Shown in pieces: positions 14,669-23,130 of a stretch of 26,725 nt of DNA (within the stretch, counting starts at the first letter, position 1; every line of letters begins with the position of its first letter). The position numbers and the translations under genes were made by a program. The notes beneath the pieces were generated by a model. That model did no database searches. It was not told the origin of the DNA and worked only from the letters and a program-made list of their open reading frames with translations. Origin of the DNA: Kmv42 sp040757455 (GTDB taxonomy: Bacteria; Nitrospirota; Thermodesulfovibrionia; Thermodesulfovibrionales; SM23-35); assembly GCA_040757455.1 (NCBI GenBank), contig JBFLXE010000020.1, positions 1 to 26,725 on the forward strand, given 5' to 3'.

Positions 14669-15479
14669 AGATTTTTACGGACTGAAGCAGAAACCTTTTA
14701 GCAAGACGCCGGATCCACGCTTTCTTTTCCTGAGCAAGAAACATGAAGAGGCGCTGGCGAGATTACAATATGCCGTTGAGGAAAGAGAATTCATCCTCCT
14801 AACCGGAGAAGTCGGCAGTGGCAAGACCACTTTAACGAGGGTGCTCCTCGAATCCCTGGGCGAGAGGTACAGGGTGATAATAATAATAAATCCCCGCCTT
14901 ACGCCTCTTCAGTTTCTGAGAACGATTGCAAAACGATTCGATATGGAAGTCCCCCATAATCTCAAGGATAGTCTTCTTGATGCTCTCTATGAAAGAGTCT
15001 TCAGGGATTACCAGGACGGTATGACTCCGGTGATCATCATCGATGAGGCTCAACTCATACCTGATAAGGAAACTTTTGAGGAAATCAGGCTCCTCACAAA
15101 TTTTCAGCTCGACACGGCTAATCTGCTCAGCCTCATACTCGTCGGGCAGACTGATCTGAATAGAAGACTCAGGCACAAGGCTTATCTACCCCTAAGGCAG
15201 AGGATCGGTCTCTTCTACCACCTCGGTCCATTGGAAGAAGCTGAGATGAAAGATTATGTCGAACACAGACTCAGGGTTTCGGGTCTCCAGGAACCTATCT
15301 TCACAGAAGGCGCTTTGAGGAGGCTCTATCATTTTTCAGGTGGGATACCGCGACTAATAAACAGCCTAGCTACCACTGCACTTCTTGACGGCTTTGGTAA
15401 GGAACAGAGGGTAATAGATGAATGCCTCATCAATGAGGCAGCGAGAGAATTGGGTCTGAATGGATATCGCGAAAATTAG
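14661..15479 (+). CDS. ExeA-like AAA+ ATPase
   Basis: This 272-residue P-loop ATPase of the ExeA/MshM type starts MYEDFYGLKQKPFSKTPDP, the typical family N-terminus. Walker A is GEVGSGKTT (49-57), Walker B VIIIDEAQ (124-131), sensor 1 is in ILVGQTDL, an Arg-containing LRQRI segment follows, and sensor 2 is GGIPRLIN. Relatives energise assembly of type II secretion or type IV pilus components, often with a peptidoglycan-binding partner. Here there is no C-terminal peptidoglycan-binding domain and no secretion gene nearby. It overlaps cheA by 8 bp and the following cheW by 20 bp, so it is embedded in the chemosensory operon. I infer a link between the sensory output and an envelope machine, which is speculative. 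The ATPase call is secure. Confidence 0.93.
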   Translation: MYEDFYGLKQKPFSKTPDPRFLFLSKKHEEALARLQYAVEEREFILLTGEVGSGKTTLTRVLLESLGERYRVIIIINPRLTPLQFLRTIAKRFDMEVPHNLKDSLLDALYERVFRDYQDGMTPVIIIDEAQLIPDKETFEEIRLLTNFQLDTANLLSLILVGQTDLNRRLRHKAYLPLRQRIGLFYHLGPLEEAEMKDYVEHRLRVSGLQEPIFTEGALRRLYHFSGGIPRLINSLATTALLDGFGKEQRVIDECLINEAARELGLNGYREN

Positions 15480-16161
15480 GAAGAAAAAGAAGCTGTCCGA
15501 ACCTGACGTTCGCCGGGTTAACGCTCAGACGGAAGAGCAACACATTATTGCGCCGGCACGGGATGAAATGTCTTCAGGCTCGAAAGAATCCGAAGAAATT
15601 ATCCTGCCTTCTGAGGCCGAGACGAAGCATGAGGGTTATCCATCGGGTGCAGAGGCGACCGAAGAGAAGAGCCATAATTCGGGAATAGCCAATATAGAGG
15701 TTAAGGTCGAACAGGGTGAAGCCGAGGAGATTGTCGAGATACTGTCCTTCGGTCTCTTGAGAGAGGAGTTTGCCTTCAGGGTCTCACAACTCGAGGAGAT
15801 ACTGAAATATCAAAGAATAACACGGGTCCCGAAAGCACCGGATTATGTCGCCGGCATCACATCTCTCAGAGGAAAGGTTATCCCGGTGATAGATCTTAAA
15901 CTTAAACTCTGCCTTACTGACAAAGCTTCCAACATCGACCGGGGAGGCAAGATACTCATCCTTAAAGGAGCAGGAGGACCCATCGGCGCCATAGTTGATA
16001 AGGTTATTGGTGTGTTGCGTATCAGAAAGACAGAGATTCTGCCACCGCCATCACATCTTAGAGAGACGGAACTAAAATTTATAGAAGGCGTGGCAGTAAT
16101 GGACAGGCGATTTATCTCTCTCGTTAATATGGAAGAAGCCATAAATATAAAAATGACTTAG
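15460..16161 (+). CDS. cheW: CheW-domain adaptor with long N-terminal extension
   Basis: This 233-residue protein has a basic start (MDIAKIRKKKK), an acidic, Glu/Ser-rich and probably disordered stretch to about residue 88, and a full CheW domain (about 90-230) with ITSLRGKVIPVIDL (133-146). Classic CheW proteins are about 150-170 residues, so the extension is extra. It should link CheA P5 to receptor tips. The ATG lies inside the ATPase gene (20-bp overlap), and no clear ribosome binding site is seen, which suggests translational coupling. It precedes the receptor gene by 31 bp and is one of two cheW genes flanking that receptor. Confidence 0.94.
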   Translation: MDIAKIRKKKKLSEPDVRRVNAQTEEQHIIAPARDEMSSGSKESEEIILPSEAETKHEGYPSGAEATEEKSHNSGIANIEVKVEQGEAEEIVEILSFGLLREEFAFRVSQLEEILKYQRITRVPKAPDYVAGITSLRGKVIPVIDLKLKLCLTDKASNIDRGGKILILKGAGGPIGAIVDKVIGVLRIRKTEILPPPSHLRETELKFIEGVAVMDRRFISLVNMEEAINIKMT

Positions 16162-16192
16162 CGACAAACATGTTACAGAGGATCGTGAGATC

Positions 16193-18664
16193 ATGAATAA
16201 AAAGAGCTTCGAATTCAAGTGCATGGCCTTTATTACACTGTTATTAGCAGCGGGCGTACTCTGGGCCTATCTTTTTGTAATTTTCAGCCATATGGATCTG
16301 CGATTTAGAGTCGTGGTGCTCGTGCTGGGCATTTTTATAATTGCTTTTGTGACTCGTTCCATAATACGGAAATTCATAATATTGCCCATGCAATCTATAG
16401 AAAAAGCTATAAAATCAATGGCAGACCGGGATCTCACTTCACGAGTAGATATCCAGTCAGATGACGAAATAGGTAGGCTTGGAAAGGCTTTCAACGAATC
16501 ACTGCATTCGATTGCCAGCATTTTTCGCAGAGTGAAGAACGAGTCAGGCCGCGTATCGGAAGTCGCCATAAAGGTCGAAACACAGTTAAAAAATGTCTCA
16601 GAAAATTCAAGGCTTGAATCTGAAGCCGTTGCCAATATAGCGAGTTCTCTCGAACAGATGAACTCCGCATCCATCGAAATCACGCAGAGCACAGAGAGCC
16701 TTGCAACAGTTACAGAAGAAAAAGCTGTATCTCTGGAGGAAATGGTCACGAGCATCAGCCAGGTTGCCAACAGCGCGCAGGAGCTTTCCGGCACAGTCGA
16801 TTCCACATCAGCCTCCATCGAAGAATTATCCGCAACAATAAAGGAGGTCGCTGACAAAGCAGAGGAACTTTCTGCAGCCTCCGAAGAGACCTTGACTGCA
16901 ACAGAAGAGATCTTCTCCTCTATTAAAGAGGTCGAACAGAGTGCAAAGGAATCGGCAAAGCTCTCAGAAAAAGTAAAAATTGATGCATCCACTTTCGGGC
17001 TGACATCAGTTGAAAAGACTGTGGAAGGTATTCAGAATATCAAGACATCCTTCGAAAAGACGGCCACTTTCATGAAGAGGCTAAGCGGTAGATCCCAGGA
17101 AATCGGCAAGATTCTAAATGTTATTGATGAGATCACAGACCAGACCACTCTCCTTGCCCTGAATGCGGCTATTCTTGCGGCGCAGGCGGGGGAACACGGC
17201 AGGAGTTTTTCAGTTGTTGCTGATGAAATAAAAGATCTTGCTGAAAGGACGTCTCTTTCTACGCGTGAAATAGCCGAGCTCATTCAGTCTGTGCAGCAGG
17301 AAGTAAAGGCTGCCACATCTGCCATGGACGAGGGCCTTGCGTCTGTTGAGGAGGGATTAAAGGTTGCCAGCTACGCGGGTGATGCTCTCAAGAAAATAGT
17401 CGAGAGTTCCAGACAGTCTGCAGAAATGTCCCTTGCTATCGAGCGTTCGACAGCGGAACAGGCAAAGACAACAAAAATCGTTTCAGATTCAATGGAAAAG
17501 GTAAAAAATATGGTCGCTCAGGTAGCCAAGGCGACCACCGAACAGAGCAAAGGCGCACGACTGATCACAAAGGCAACGGAAAAAATGAGGGATGTATCTA
17601 ATCATGTGAAGTCTGCGACGGCCGAACAGCTGATAAACATAAAACAGATATCCGAGTCAATAGATCTTGTCTCAGAGAAAAGCCGTCAGATTGCAAAGGC
17701 AGTCTATGAACAGGGAGCAGGGTCCGGGCAGATATTCGCCTCTATTGAAAAGATAAGAGAGGTACCCAAGAAGACTATCGATGCCATTTCTGATATTAAT
17801 CAATCCCTGGAAGGTTTATTCAGAAATTACGAAGTCGTGTCAACAGAATTAAGGGCAATAAAACTGCCAGGAGAAAGCGGCACAACAACCATGGATATGA
17901 TAAACTTCGGCATCGAACCTTTCAGGGTGTCACCTTCGGAGATGCAAGAGAAATTCAAACCACTCGTTGAATACCTCGCGAATAAAACCGGCAAGAAGAT
18001 GGAACTAAGGGTGGCGTCTGATTACAAGGGTGCAATCGCGGATATCGGTACTGGTGTCACTCAAATCTGTTTCATGACCCCTACTTCGTATGCAGAGGCA
18101 AACAAGAAATTCGGTGTTGAGGCACTCGCGAGAACTCTTGTAGACGGGAAGCCGACCTATCGGTCTGCCGTTATCACGAGAGCAAATGGCGGAATTGAAA
18201 CGCTGAAGGCATTGAAAGGACATTCTTTTGCCTTTGGCGATCCGCACTCGCTGTCTCATTATGTAGCACCCAGGGTTATGCTTCTTGAGTCAGGAATAGA
18301 CCTGAAGGATTTACTCTATTACGAATATCTCAGCTCTGATGAAGAAATAGTAAATGCCGTTGCCCAGGGCCGCTTTGACGCGGGCGGTTTGTCGTTGAGT
18401 GCAGTGAATGGGTTCAGAGACGCCACTCTCAGGACTATCAAAATCTCGGAAGACCTGCCAGGGTCCGTCATATGCGCGAATAAGAACATCTCAGAAAAGG
18501 AAAAGTTGCTGATCAAGTCTGTCCTTGTCGAATTGACCAATGCAAGCCATGAGGGTTCTGCGATTCTCCGCTCTATTTATTCCCGGTATACATCTTTTGA
18601 AGAAGCCTCGGATGAGGATTACGCCATCGTGAAGGGCATGATGTCAAAAATAGGCATGATCTAA
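16193..18664 (+). CDS. methyl-accepting chemotaxis protein with C-terminal PhnD-like domain
   Basis: This is an 823-residue receptor with an unusual order. Two membrane helices (about 11-31 and 39-56) are joined by only about eight residues, so there is no periplasmic sensor. HAMP (about 57-112) follows, then the signalling coiled coil (about 130-545), with its hairpin tip at about 317-334 and paired Glu residues fitting methylation sites (for example LEEM, IEEL, AEEL, SEET). Residues about 566-823 form a PhnD-like periplasmic-binding-protein domain: NFGIEPF, FMTPTSYAEA, YRSAVITR and FGDPHSLSHYVAPR. Topology (positively charged N-terminus, HAMP inside) puts that domain in the cytoplasm. The tip differs from canonical receptors: QTTLLALNAAILAAQAGEH has T, L and Q where QTNLLALNAAIEAARAGE is usual. 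It lies between two cheW genes. Ligand unknown; a phosphorylated or anionic metabolite is possible. Confidence 0.93.
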   Translation: MNKKSFEFKCMAFITLLLAAGVLWAYLFVIFSHMDLRFRVVVLVLGIFIIAFVTRSIIRKFIILPMQSIEKAIKSMADRDLTSRVDIQSDDEIGRLGKAFNESLHSIASIFRRVKNESGRVSEVAIKVETQLKNVSENSRLESEAVANIASSLEQMNSASIEITQSTESLATVTEEKAVSLEEMVTSISQVANSAQELSGTVDSTSASIEELSATIKEVADKAEELSAASEETLTATEEIFSSIKEVEQSAKESAKLSEKVKIDASTFGLTSVEKTVEGIQNIKTSFEKTATFMKRLSGRSQEIGKILNVIDEITDQTTLLALNAAILAAQAGEHGRSFSVVADEIKDLAERTSLSTREIAELIQSVQQEVKAATSAMDEGLASVEEGLKVASYAGDALKKIVESSRQSAEMSLAIERSTAEQAKTTKIVSDSMEKVKNMVAQVAKATTEQSKGARLITKATEKMRDVSNHVKSATAEQLINIKQISESIDLVSEKSRQIAKAVYEQGAGSGQIFASIEKIREVPKKTIDAISDINQSLEGLFRNYEVVSTELRAIKLPGESGTTTMDMINFGIEPFRVSPSEMQEKFKPLVEYLANKTGKKMELRVASDYKGAIADIGTGVTQICFMTPTSYAEANKKFGVEALARTLVDGKPTYRSAVITRANGGIETLKALKGHSFAFGDPHSLSHYVAPRVMLLESGIDLKDLLYYEYLSSDEEIVNAVAQGRFDAGGLSLSAVNGFRDATLRTIKISEDLPGSVICANKNISEKEKLLIKSVLVELTNASHEGSAILRSIYSRYTSFEEASDEDYAIVKGMMSKIGMI

Positions 18665-18686
18665 AAATTAACGAATCAGGTAATAA

Positions 18687-19184
18687 ATGAATAGAGAGAG
18701 TACGAAATTCGTTGTTTTTAATATAGGTGAGGAAAATTTCGGGGTTGAGGTATACCGTGTTGTTGAGATTCTCAGTCCTCAGAGGGTGTATTCGATACCC
18801 GAACTCCCTCAATTTCTTTCAGGTGTTATCAATGTTAGAGGAGAAGTGATACCGCTTCTTGATCTGAGGAAAAGGTTCGGAGTTCAAGCAACCACCCAGG
18901 AGGAGCGAATAATGATAGTCAAATACGATAGCGAAAAAATCGCTCTCCTCGTAGAGAATATCCGGGAACTCATTTCACTTTCCGGAGAAGAAATAACAAG
19001 CCCGCCGATGATATTTAAGGGCTTAAAAAGGAAATATCTCACAGGTCTCGGAAAGAAGGATGAGCGAATAATCATCCTTCTTAATATTGACGACCTGCTC
19101 ACATCGGAGGAGAAAATAATTTTGAAGGATTCGGAAGGAGTTCTTGAAGAAAATGCAGGATCTGGAAAGACTTCTCAGGGATGA
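18687..19184 (+). CDS. cheW: CheW adaptor protein
   Basis: The 165-residue protein has a standard CheW domain from residue about 7 (FVVFNIGEENFGVEVYRVVE) through INVRGEVIPLLDLRKRF to the final strands near 128-135, plus a short polar tail. It has no N-terminal extension, in contrast to the other cheW upstream. AGG lies 6 nt before the ATG. It follows the receptor by 22 bp and its last 32 bp overlap the HEAT-repeat gene. Having two distinct CheW proteins suggests different couplings within one array, or competition for CheA P5 (inference). Confidence 0.95.
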   Translation: MNRESTKFVVFNIGEENFGVEVYRVVEILSPQRVYSIPELPQFLSGVINVRGEVIPLLDLRKRFGVQATTQEERIMIVKYDSEKIALLVENIRELISLSGEEITSPPMIFKGLKRKYLTGLGKKDERIIILLNIDDLLTSEEKIILKDSEGVLEENAGSGKTSQG

Positions 19185-21129
19185 CGATGTCGAAGTAAGA
19201 AGAGAAGCGCTCGAAGGTATCAAAGGAAAGCCCCATTTCTCTTATATAAAGTTGCTTCTGAGCGCAATGGGAGATCCAAGCTGGCGTGTCAGAAATACTG
19301 CGACGGACATCCTTCTTGAGTATCCTCTTGATTCATACATAGACGGCTTGATTCAGCTTCTCTACTGTGATGATAATGCAGGCGCCAGAAATGCTGCAAT
19401 CGAAGCTCTTGTGAGACTCAATAGAAAAGTGACCCCTTTTTTGATTAAAGCATTCAAAACCCATAACCGCGATGTGAGAAAGTTCATCATCGATGTTCTC
19501 GGAGGATTCAGCGACGAAAGATCGTCACCCCTCATGCTGGACGCCTTAAGCGATGCCGATGAGAACGTGAGGGCTACAGCAATTGAGCATATAGGAAAAA
19601 TCAAAGAAGCCTCGGTGGTTGATGCCCTGATTAGGATCATCGAGGCCGATGATATCTGGACTGCCTATCCGGCTGCCGATGCGTTAGGCAGGATCGGCGA
19701 TAAAAGGGCAATTCCCGCCTTGCTTAAAGCACTGGAGAGTAAAACACTGAGAATACCAGCCCTCAAGTCACTCAGCATGATCGGGGAACCGGAAACCCTG
19801 AAATTTGTTGTGCCTTTTATCAAAGATTCATCAAAAACGATACAGCAAGAGGTTCTCATGTCGCTGGAGAGGTTTTACCGTAGAGGTGTGAATGAGGATT
19901 TCATAACCGATGAGATAAAGAAGTCTGTGGGTGACGAGATATTTGATATTCTGACAACCCATATATGGTCTAAAAAGCCTGGAGTAAGAATGTCGGCGAT
20001 ACTCATGCTGGGTCTTCTCAAGGATGAGAGGGCCTATAATCCACTCCTCGAAATATCACAGGAGGAAAATTTTGAAGATGATGTCAAAAGAGCGTTTGTC
20101 TTCATTGGCAGAGATAGGCCGGAATCCTTGCTGAAACTCTTCAAAACAGACAACGTCTATCAGAAAAGATTCATATGTGGAGTTGCCGACATAATAGGGT
20201 CTCTTGTCTATGCTCCTGTTTTCGAGAGTCTGCTTTACGATGAGGACGGGCACACGCGCGCCCTCGCCGCAGTCGCGCTCTCTAAAATTGGCGACCTCGG
20301 GTCAATAGAGCAAATAAAGAAACTTCTCGATGATCCGTATGAAGATGTCCAGGAGGCCGCAGTCAGAGCACTTTCGCGCATGGGTTCATGGCTTTCGGTC
20401 CACGAATTCATATCACTGCTTCGTGATGGCAACCCTAAAATAAGAAAAAACGCAGCTGCAATCCTCGGCAGGATTGGCGCGGTTGAAGCGATTCCTGCGC
20501 TTGGCTTTGCCCTCAAGGATGAAGTAGTATCCGTTCGAAAGGTGTGCGTTGAGGCATTTTCGATGCTAAAAACGGAAGAGTCCATCAGGTTTCTAATCCT
20601 TGCCCTTACCGATGAGGATCCACACATACGTGCCTCCGCGGCACTCAGCCTCGGTCAAATCAAGGGGGAAGGGGTCTTCGAAGCCCTTTCAGTTCTCACG
20701 TCTGACATCGACGATTCGGTCAGGGTCGCCGTGTCGAAAGCCTTTGCCATGCTACAAGACCCGAGGACAGTCAAGCCGCTCATCGCTTCACTTTCCGATA
20801 AAAATGGCTTTGTTGTTGCCACAGCGATAGAATCCCTTAGCAAAATAGGCAGTTCGGAGGCCCGCTCTGCCCTGTTAAAAATGCTCACTAATAAAGACGC
20901 AGAAATAGTGAGAACAACAATCAGAGCACTTGCATCATTCGAAGATGCTGAAGATGAAATAGTTCCCTTTTTGAAGGATAGTGACTGGGCCACGAGAATG
21001 GCTGCTGTGGAAGTTTTGGGAAGAAGGGCAAAGGGTTATATCCGAAAGGAACTCGAGAGATTACTCGATACAGAAGAAGATATCATCGTTAAACAGACGG
21101 TGATGGACGTCCTTAGAGATACCCCTTAG
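19153..21129 (+). CDS. HEAT-repeat protein
   Basis: This 658-residue protein is built almost wholly from about twenty tandem HEAT (PBS-lyase HEAT-like) repeats of roughly 31 residues, with recurring forms such as D..VR..A..AL..IG (for example HTRALAAVALSKIGD, KIRKNAAAILGRIGA). There is no catalytic motif, signal peptide or membrane helix. HEAT solenoids usually act as protein-binding scaffolds; HEAT proteins occur in some Myxococcus-type chemosensory clusters. It lies between cheW and cheR, so it may tune CheA or adaptor assembly (inference). The start is ambiguous: AAGGAG (19135-19140) is 12 nt from the ATG used here but only 3 nt from an in-frame TTG at 19144. Either way it overlaps cheW by 32-41 bp. 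The stop is followed by a 53-bp gap. Confidence 0.92.
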   Translation: MQDLERLLRDDDVEVRREALEGIKGKPHFSYIKLLLSAMGDPSWRVRNTATDILLEYPLDSYIDGLIQLLYCDDNAGARNAAIEALVRLNRKVTPFLIKAFKTHNRDVRKFIIDVLGGFSDERSSPLMLDALSDADENVRATAIEHIGKIKEASVVDALIRIIEADDIWTAYPAADALGRIGDKRAIPALLKALESKTLRIPALKSLSMIGEPETLKFVVPFIKDSSKTIQQEVLMSLERFYRRGVNEDFITDEIKKSVGDEIFDILTTHIWSKKPGVRMSAILMLGLLKDERAYNPLLEISQEENFEDDVKRAFVFIGRDRPESLLKLFKTDNVYQKRFICGVADIIGSLVYAPVFESLLYDEDGHTRALAAVALSKIGDLGSIEQIKKLLDDPYEDVQEAAVRALSRMGSWLSVHEFISLLRDGNPKIRKNAAAILGRIGAVEAIPALGFALKDEVVSVRKVCVEAFSMLKTEESIRFLILALTDEDPHIRASAALSLGQIKGEGVFEALSVLTSDIDDSVRVAVSKAFAMLQDPRTVKPLIASLSDKNGFVVATAIESLSKIGSSEARSALLKMLTNKDAEIVRTTIRALASFEDAEDEIVPFLKDSDWATRMAAVEVLGRRAKGYIRKELERLLDTEEDIIVKQTVMDVLRDTP

Positions 21130-21182
21130 ACGCTACGTAAATTAGAATGCGTCATAGAAAGGAAAATAGCGGGACTTAAATA

Positions 21183-22058
21183 ATGTTCGAAAAGGAAGAG
21201 ATCATCCCTCTTCAGGAAGACGTTTTCAGACTCCTGAGAGATTTGATAAGGGATTACTGTGGTATTTATTTCGATGATGACTCCAGATATCTCGTTGAGA
21301 AGAGACTTTCTCGAAGAGTTAAAAGTCATCACTTCAATACTTTCAGGGACTTTTTCAGATATCTGCTTTATGATAAAAACAGGGACGAAGAACTCGCATC
21401 AATCATAGATGTCCTTACAGTGAACGAAACCTATTTCTTCCGGGAACAGAATCAATTGAATGCATTCAGCGAAGAAATTTTGTGTGACTTAAAGGAAACA
21501 AACAAAGCGACAAGAAAATTGAGGATATGGTCTGCCGGATGTTCCACGGGCGAAGAACCTTATACGATAGCGATGCTTGTTATGGAGTCAGGATATTTCC
21601 AGGGCTGGGACATCGAAATTCTCGGAAGTGACATAAGCCAGAGAGTCCTTCAAGTAGCCCGCAGCGGGCTTTACAAGAAAAACTCCTTCAGGACGACGGA
21701 GCCATATTTTTTGAAGAAATATTTCAGGGAAGAGGAACACCTTTTCAGAATATCAGATAGCGTAAAACAGTGTGTGAATTTCTGTCACCTTAATCTTCTT
21801 GACCCATTTAAAACAAAGCTCATCGGGACAATGGACGTTATATTCTGCAGGAACGTGCTGATATACTTCGATCAACAATCAAGAAGAAAGGTCGTGGACA
21901 TGTTCTATGAAAGACTCGCCGAAGGCGGGTATTTACTGTTGGGTCATGCCGAGTCTCTTATCAATCTCACGACGGCTTTTTCCCTCCGTCATTTAAAACA
22001 CGATATGGTTTACCAGAAACCGATCAGGAAGGGGGCACATATAGATGCCTACCATTAG
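21183..22058 (+). CDS. cheR: chemotaxis protein methyltransferase CheR
   Basis: The 291-residue protein matches CheR in length and order: a small N-terminal helical domain (about 1-80), then the S-adenosylmethionine-binding methyltransferase. NETYFFRE (81-88) and the SAM-binding SAGCSTGEEPY (117-127) are present, with GSDIS later and FCRNVLIYF near 225. It should methylate glutamates of the adjacent receptor. The receptor's C-terminus is a ligand-binding domain and carries no NWETF-like tether, so CheR must dock directly on the helices. A 14-bp overlap with cheB couples the two adaptation enzymes. No strong ribosome binding site is seen upstream. Confidence 0.97.
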   Translation: MFEKEEIIPLQEDVFRLLRDLIRDYCGIYFDDDSRYLVEKRLSRRVKSHHFNTFRDFFRYLLYDKNRDEELASIIDVLTVNETYFFREQNQLNAFSEEILCDLKETNKATRKLRIWSAGCSTGEEPYTIAMLVMESGYFQGWDIEILGSDISQRVLQVARSGLYKKNSFRTTEPYFLKKYFREEEHLFRISDSVKQCVNFCHLNLLDPFKTKLIGTMDVIFCRNVLIYFDQQSRRKVVDMFYERLAEGGYLLLGHAESLINLTTAFSLRHLKHDMVYQKPIRKGAHIDAYH

Positions 22059-23130
22059 AGTTTTAGTCATAGATGACTCTGCCCACAGCAGGCAAACCAT
22101 CAGAAGGATCCTCGAAAAGGATACTGAGATAGATGTTGTCGGGGTCTCCTCTGACGGAATCGATGCAATGGCAAAAATGCTGAAGTTAAAACCTGACATA
22201 GTTACCCTTGATCTCGAAATGCCCGAGATGAACGGGTTTAGTTTTCTCAGATGGTTAATGAAAAAAAATCCTATACCAGTAATAATCATCAGCTCCACTT
22301 CAGATTCGAAGACGGTCTTCAAAGCGCTCGAACTCGGCGCTGCAGATTTTATAGCGAAGCCCTCACGATCAACGCAGGCAGACTTGCAGAGGATGGAAAA
22401 AGATCTCTTGAGGAAGGTAAAAGGAGTAAAAAGTCTTCGCATCGACAGACTTAGTAGAAATCTGGAATTATCCGAGAAGAAAGAAAAACGGGGCATTTTT
22501 TCCGACAAGCCTTCAGAGGCCGTTGAAGCCGTGGCTATAGGGTCATCGACAGGTGGGCCCACTGCTCTGAAGATAATATTGTCACGACTGCCGTCTGATT
22601 TTCCAGCGGGCATTGCAATAAGCCAGCATATGCCGAGAGGGTTTACTTCTTCCTTCGCCGAAAGACTTAATGGTATCTCGAAGATACATGTGAAGGAAGC
22701 ATGCGAAGGAGACGAACTGGTGAAGGGGACTGTTCTTATCTGTCCCGGCGGCTATCATATGATTTTCAGAAAAAAAGGGCGAAGAATTGTCGCCACTCTA
22801 AAAGAGCCCCAAAATATGGATAAATACGTCCCCTCTGTCGATATGATGATGGCATCCCTGGCAGACATTTGTGGAGGCAGCGCCATGGGCGTAATCCTGA
22901 CGGGCATGGGCAGTGATGGAAAACTCGGAATGCTGGAAATTAAGCAGAGAGGCGGGTATACTATAGTGGAATCAGAGGAGACTGCTGTTGTTTATGGCAT
23001 GCCTTCAGAAGTGATAAAGGCGGGCGCTGCCAACAGGGTTTTACCTATTTCCGAGATACCCGCTGAGATCATAAAGATTGTAAGCGTCGAGAGAAACCTG
23101 GAGGGTTCATGGAAAAAGAGTTCAGTTTAA
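22045..23130 (+). CDS. cheB: chemotaxis methylesterase/deamidase CheB
   Basis: This 361-residue protein has a receiver domain (about 3-120; D10-D11, phosphoacceptor D56 in TLDLEMPEMNG, Lys in IAKPS), a linker (about 120-160) and the methylesterase domain (about 160-350). The catalytic triad is visible: S168 in GSSTGGP, H195 in SQHMPRG and D291 in TGMGSDG. It should remove methyl groups (and deamidate Gln) on the receptor when phosphorylated by CheA. GGAAGGGGG (22027-22035) precedes the ATG. It overlaps cheR by 14 bp and the next gene by 22 bp. Confidence 0.97.
   Translation: MPTIRVLVIDDSAHSRQTIRRILEKDTEIDVVGVSSDGIDAMAKMLKLKPDIVTLDLEMPEMNGFSFLRWLMKKNPIPVIIISSTSDSKTVFKALELGAADFIAKPSRSTQADLQRMEKDLLRKVKGVKSLRIDRLSRNLELSEKKEKRGIFSDKPSEAVEAVAIGSSTGGPTALKIILSRLPSDFPAGIAISQHMPRGFTSSFAERLNGISKIHVKEACEGDELVKGTVLICPGGYHMIFRKKGRRIVATLKEPQNMDKYVPSVDMMMASLADICGGSAMGVILTGMGSDGKLGMLEIKQRGGYTIVESEETAVVYGMPSEVIKAGAANRVLPISEIPAEIIKIVSVERNLEGSWKKSSV

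Noticed and set aside
16267..16992. 241-codon minus-strand frame inside the receptor gene
   Set aside because: Composition mirrors the receptor coiled coil on the other strand; no ribosome binding site or domain supports it.
21993..22613. 206-codon minus-strand frame across cheR and cheB
   Set aside because: It is antisense to two clear, conserved genes and shows no domain.
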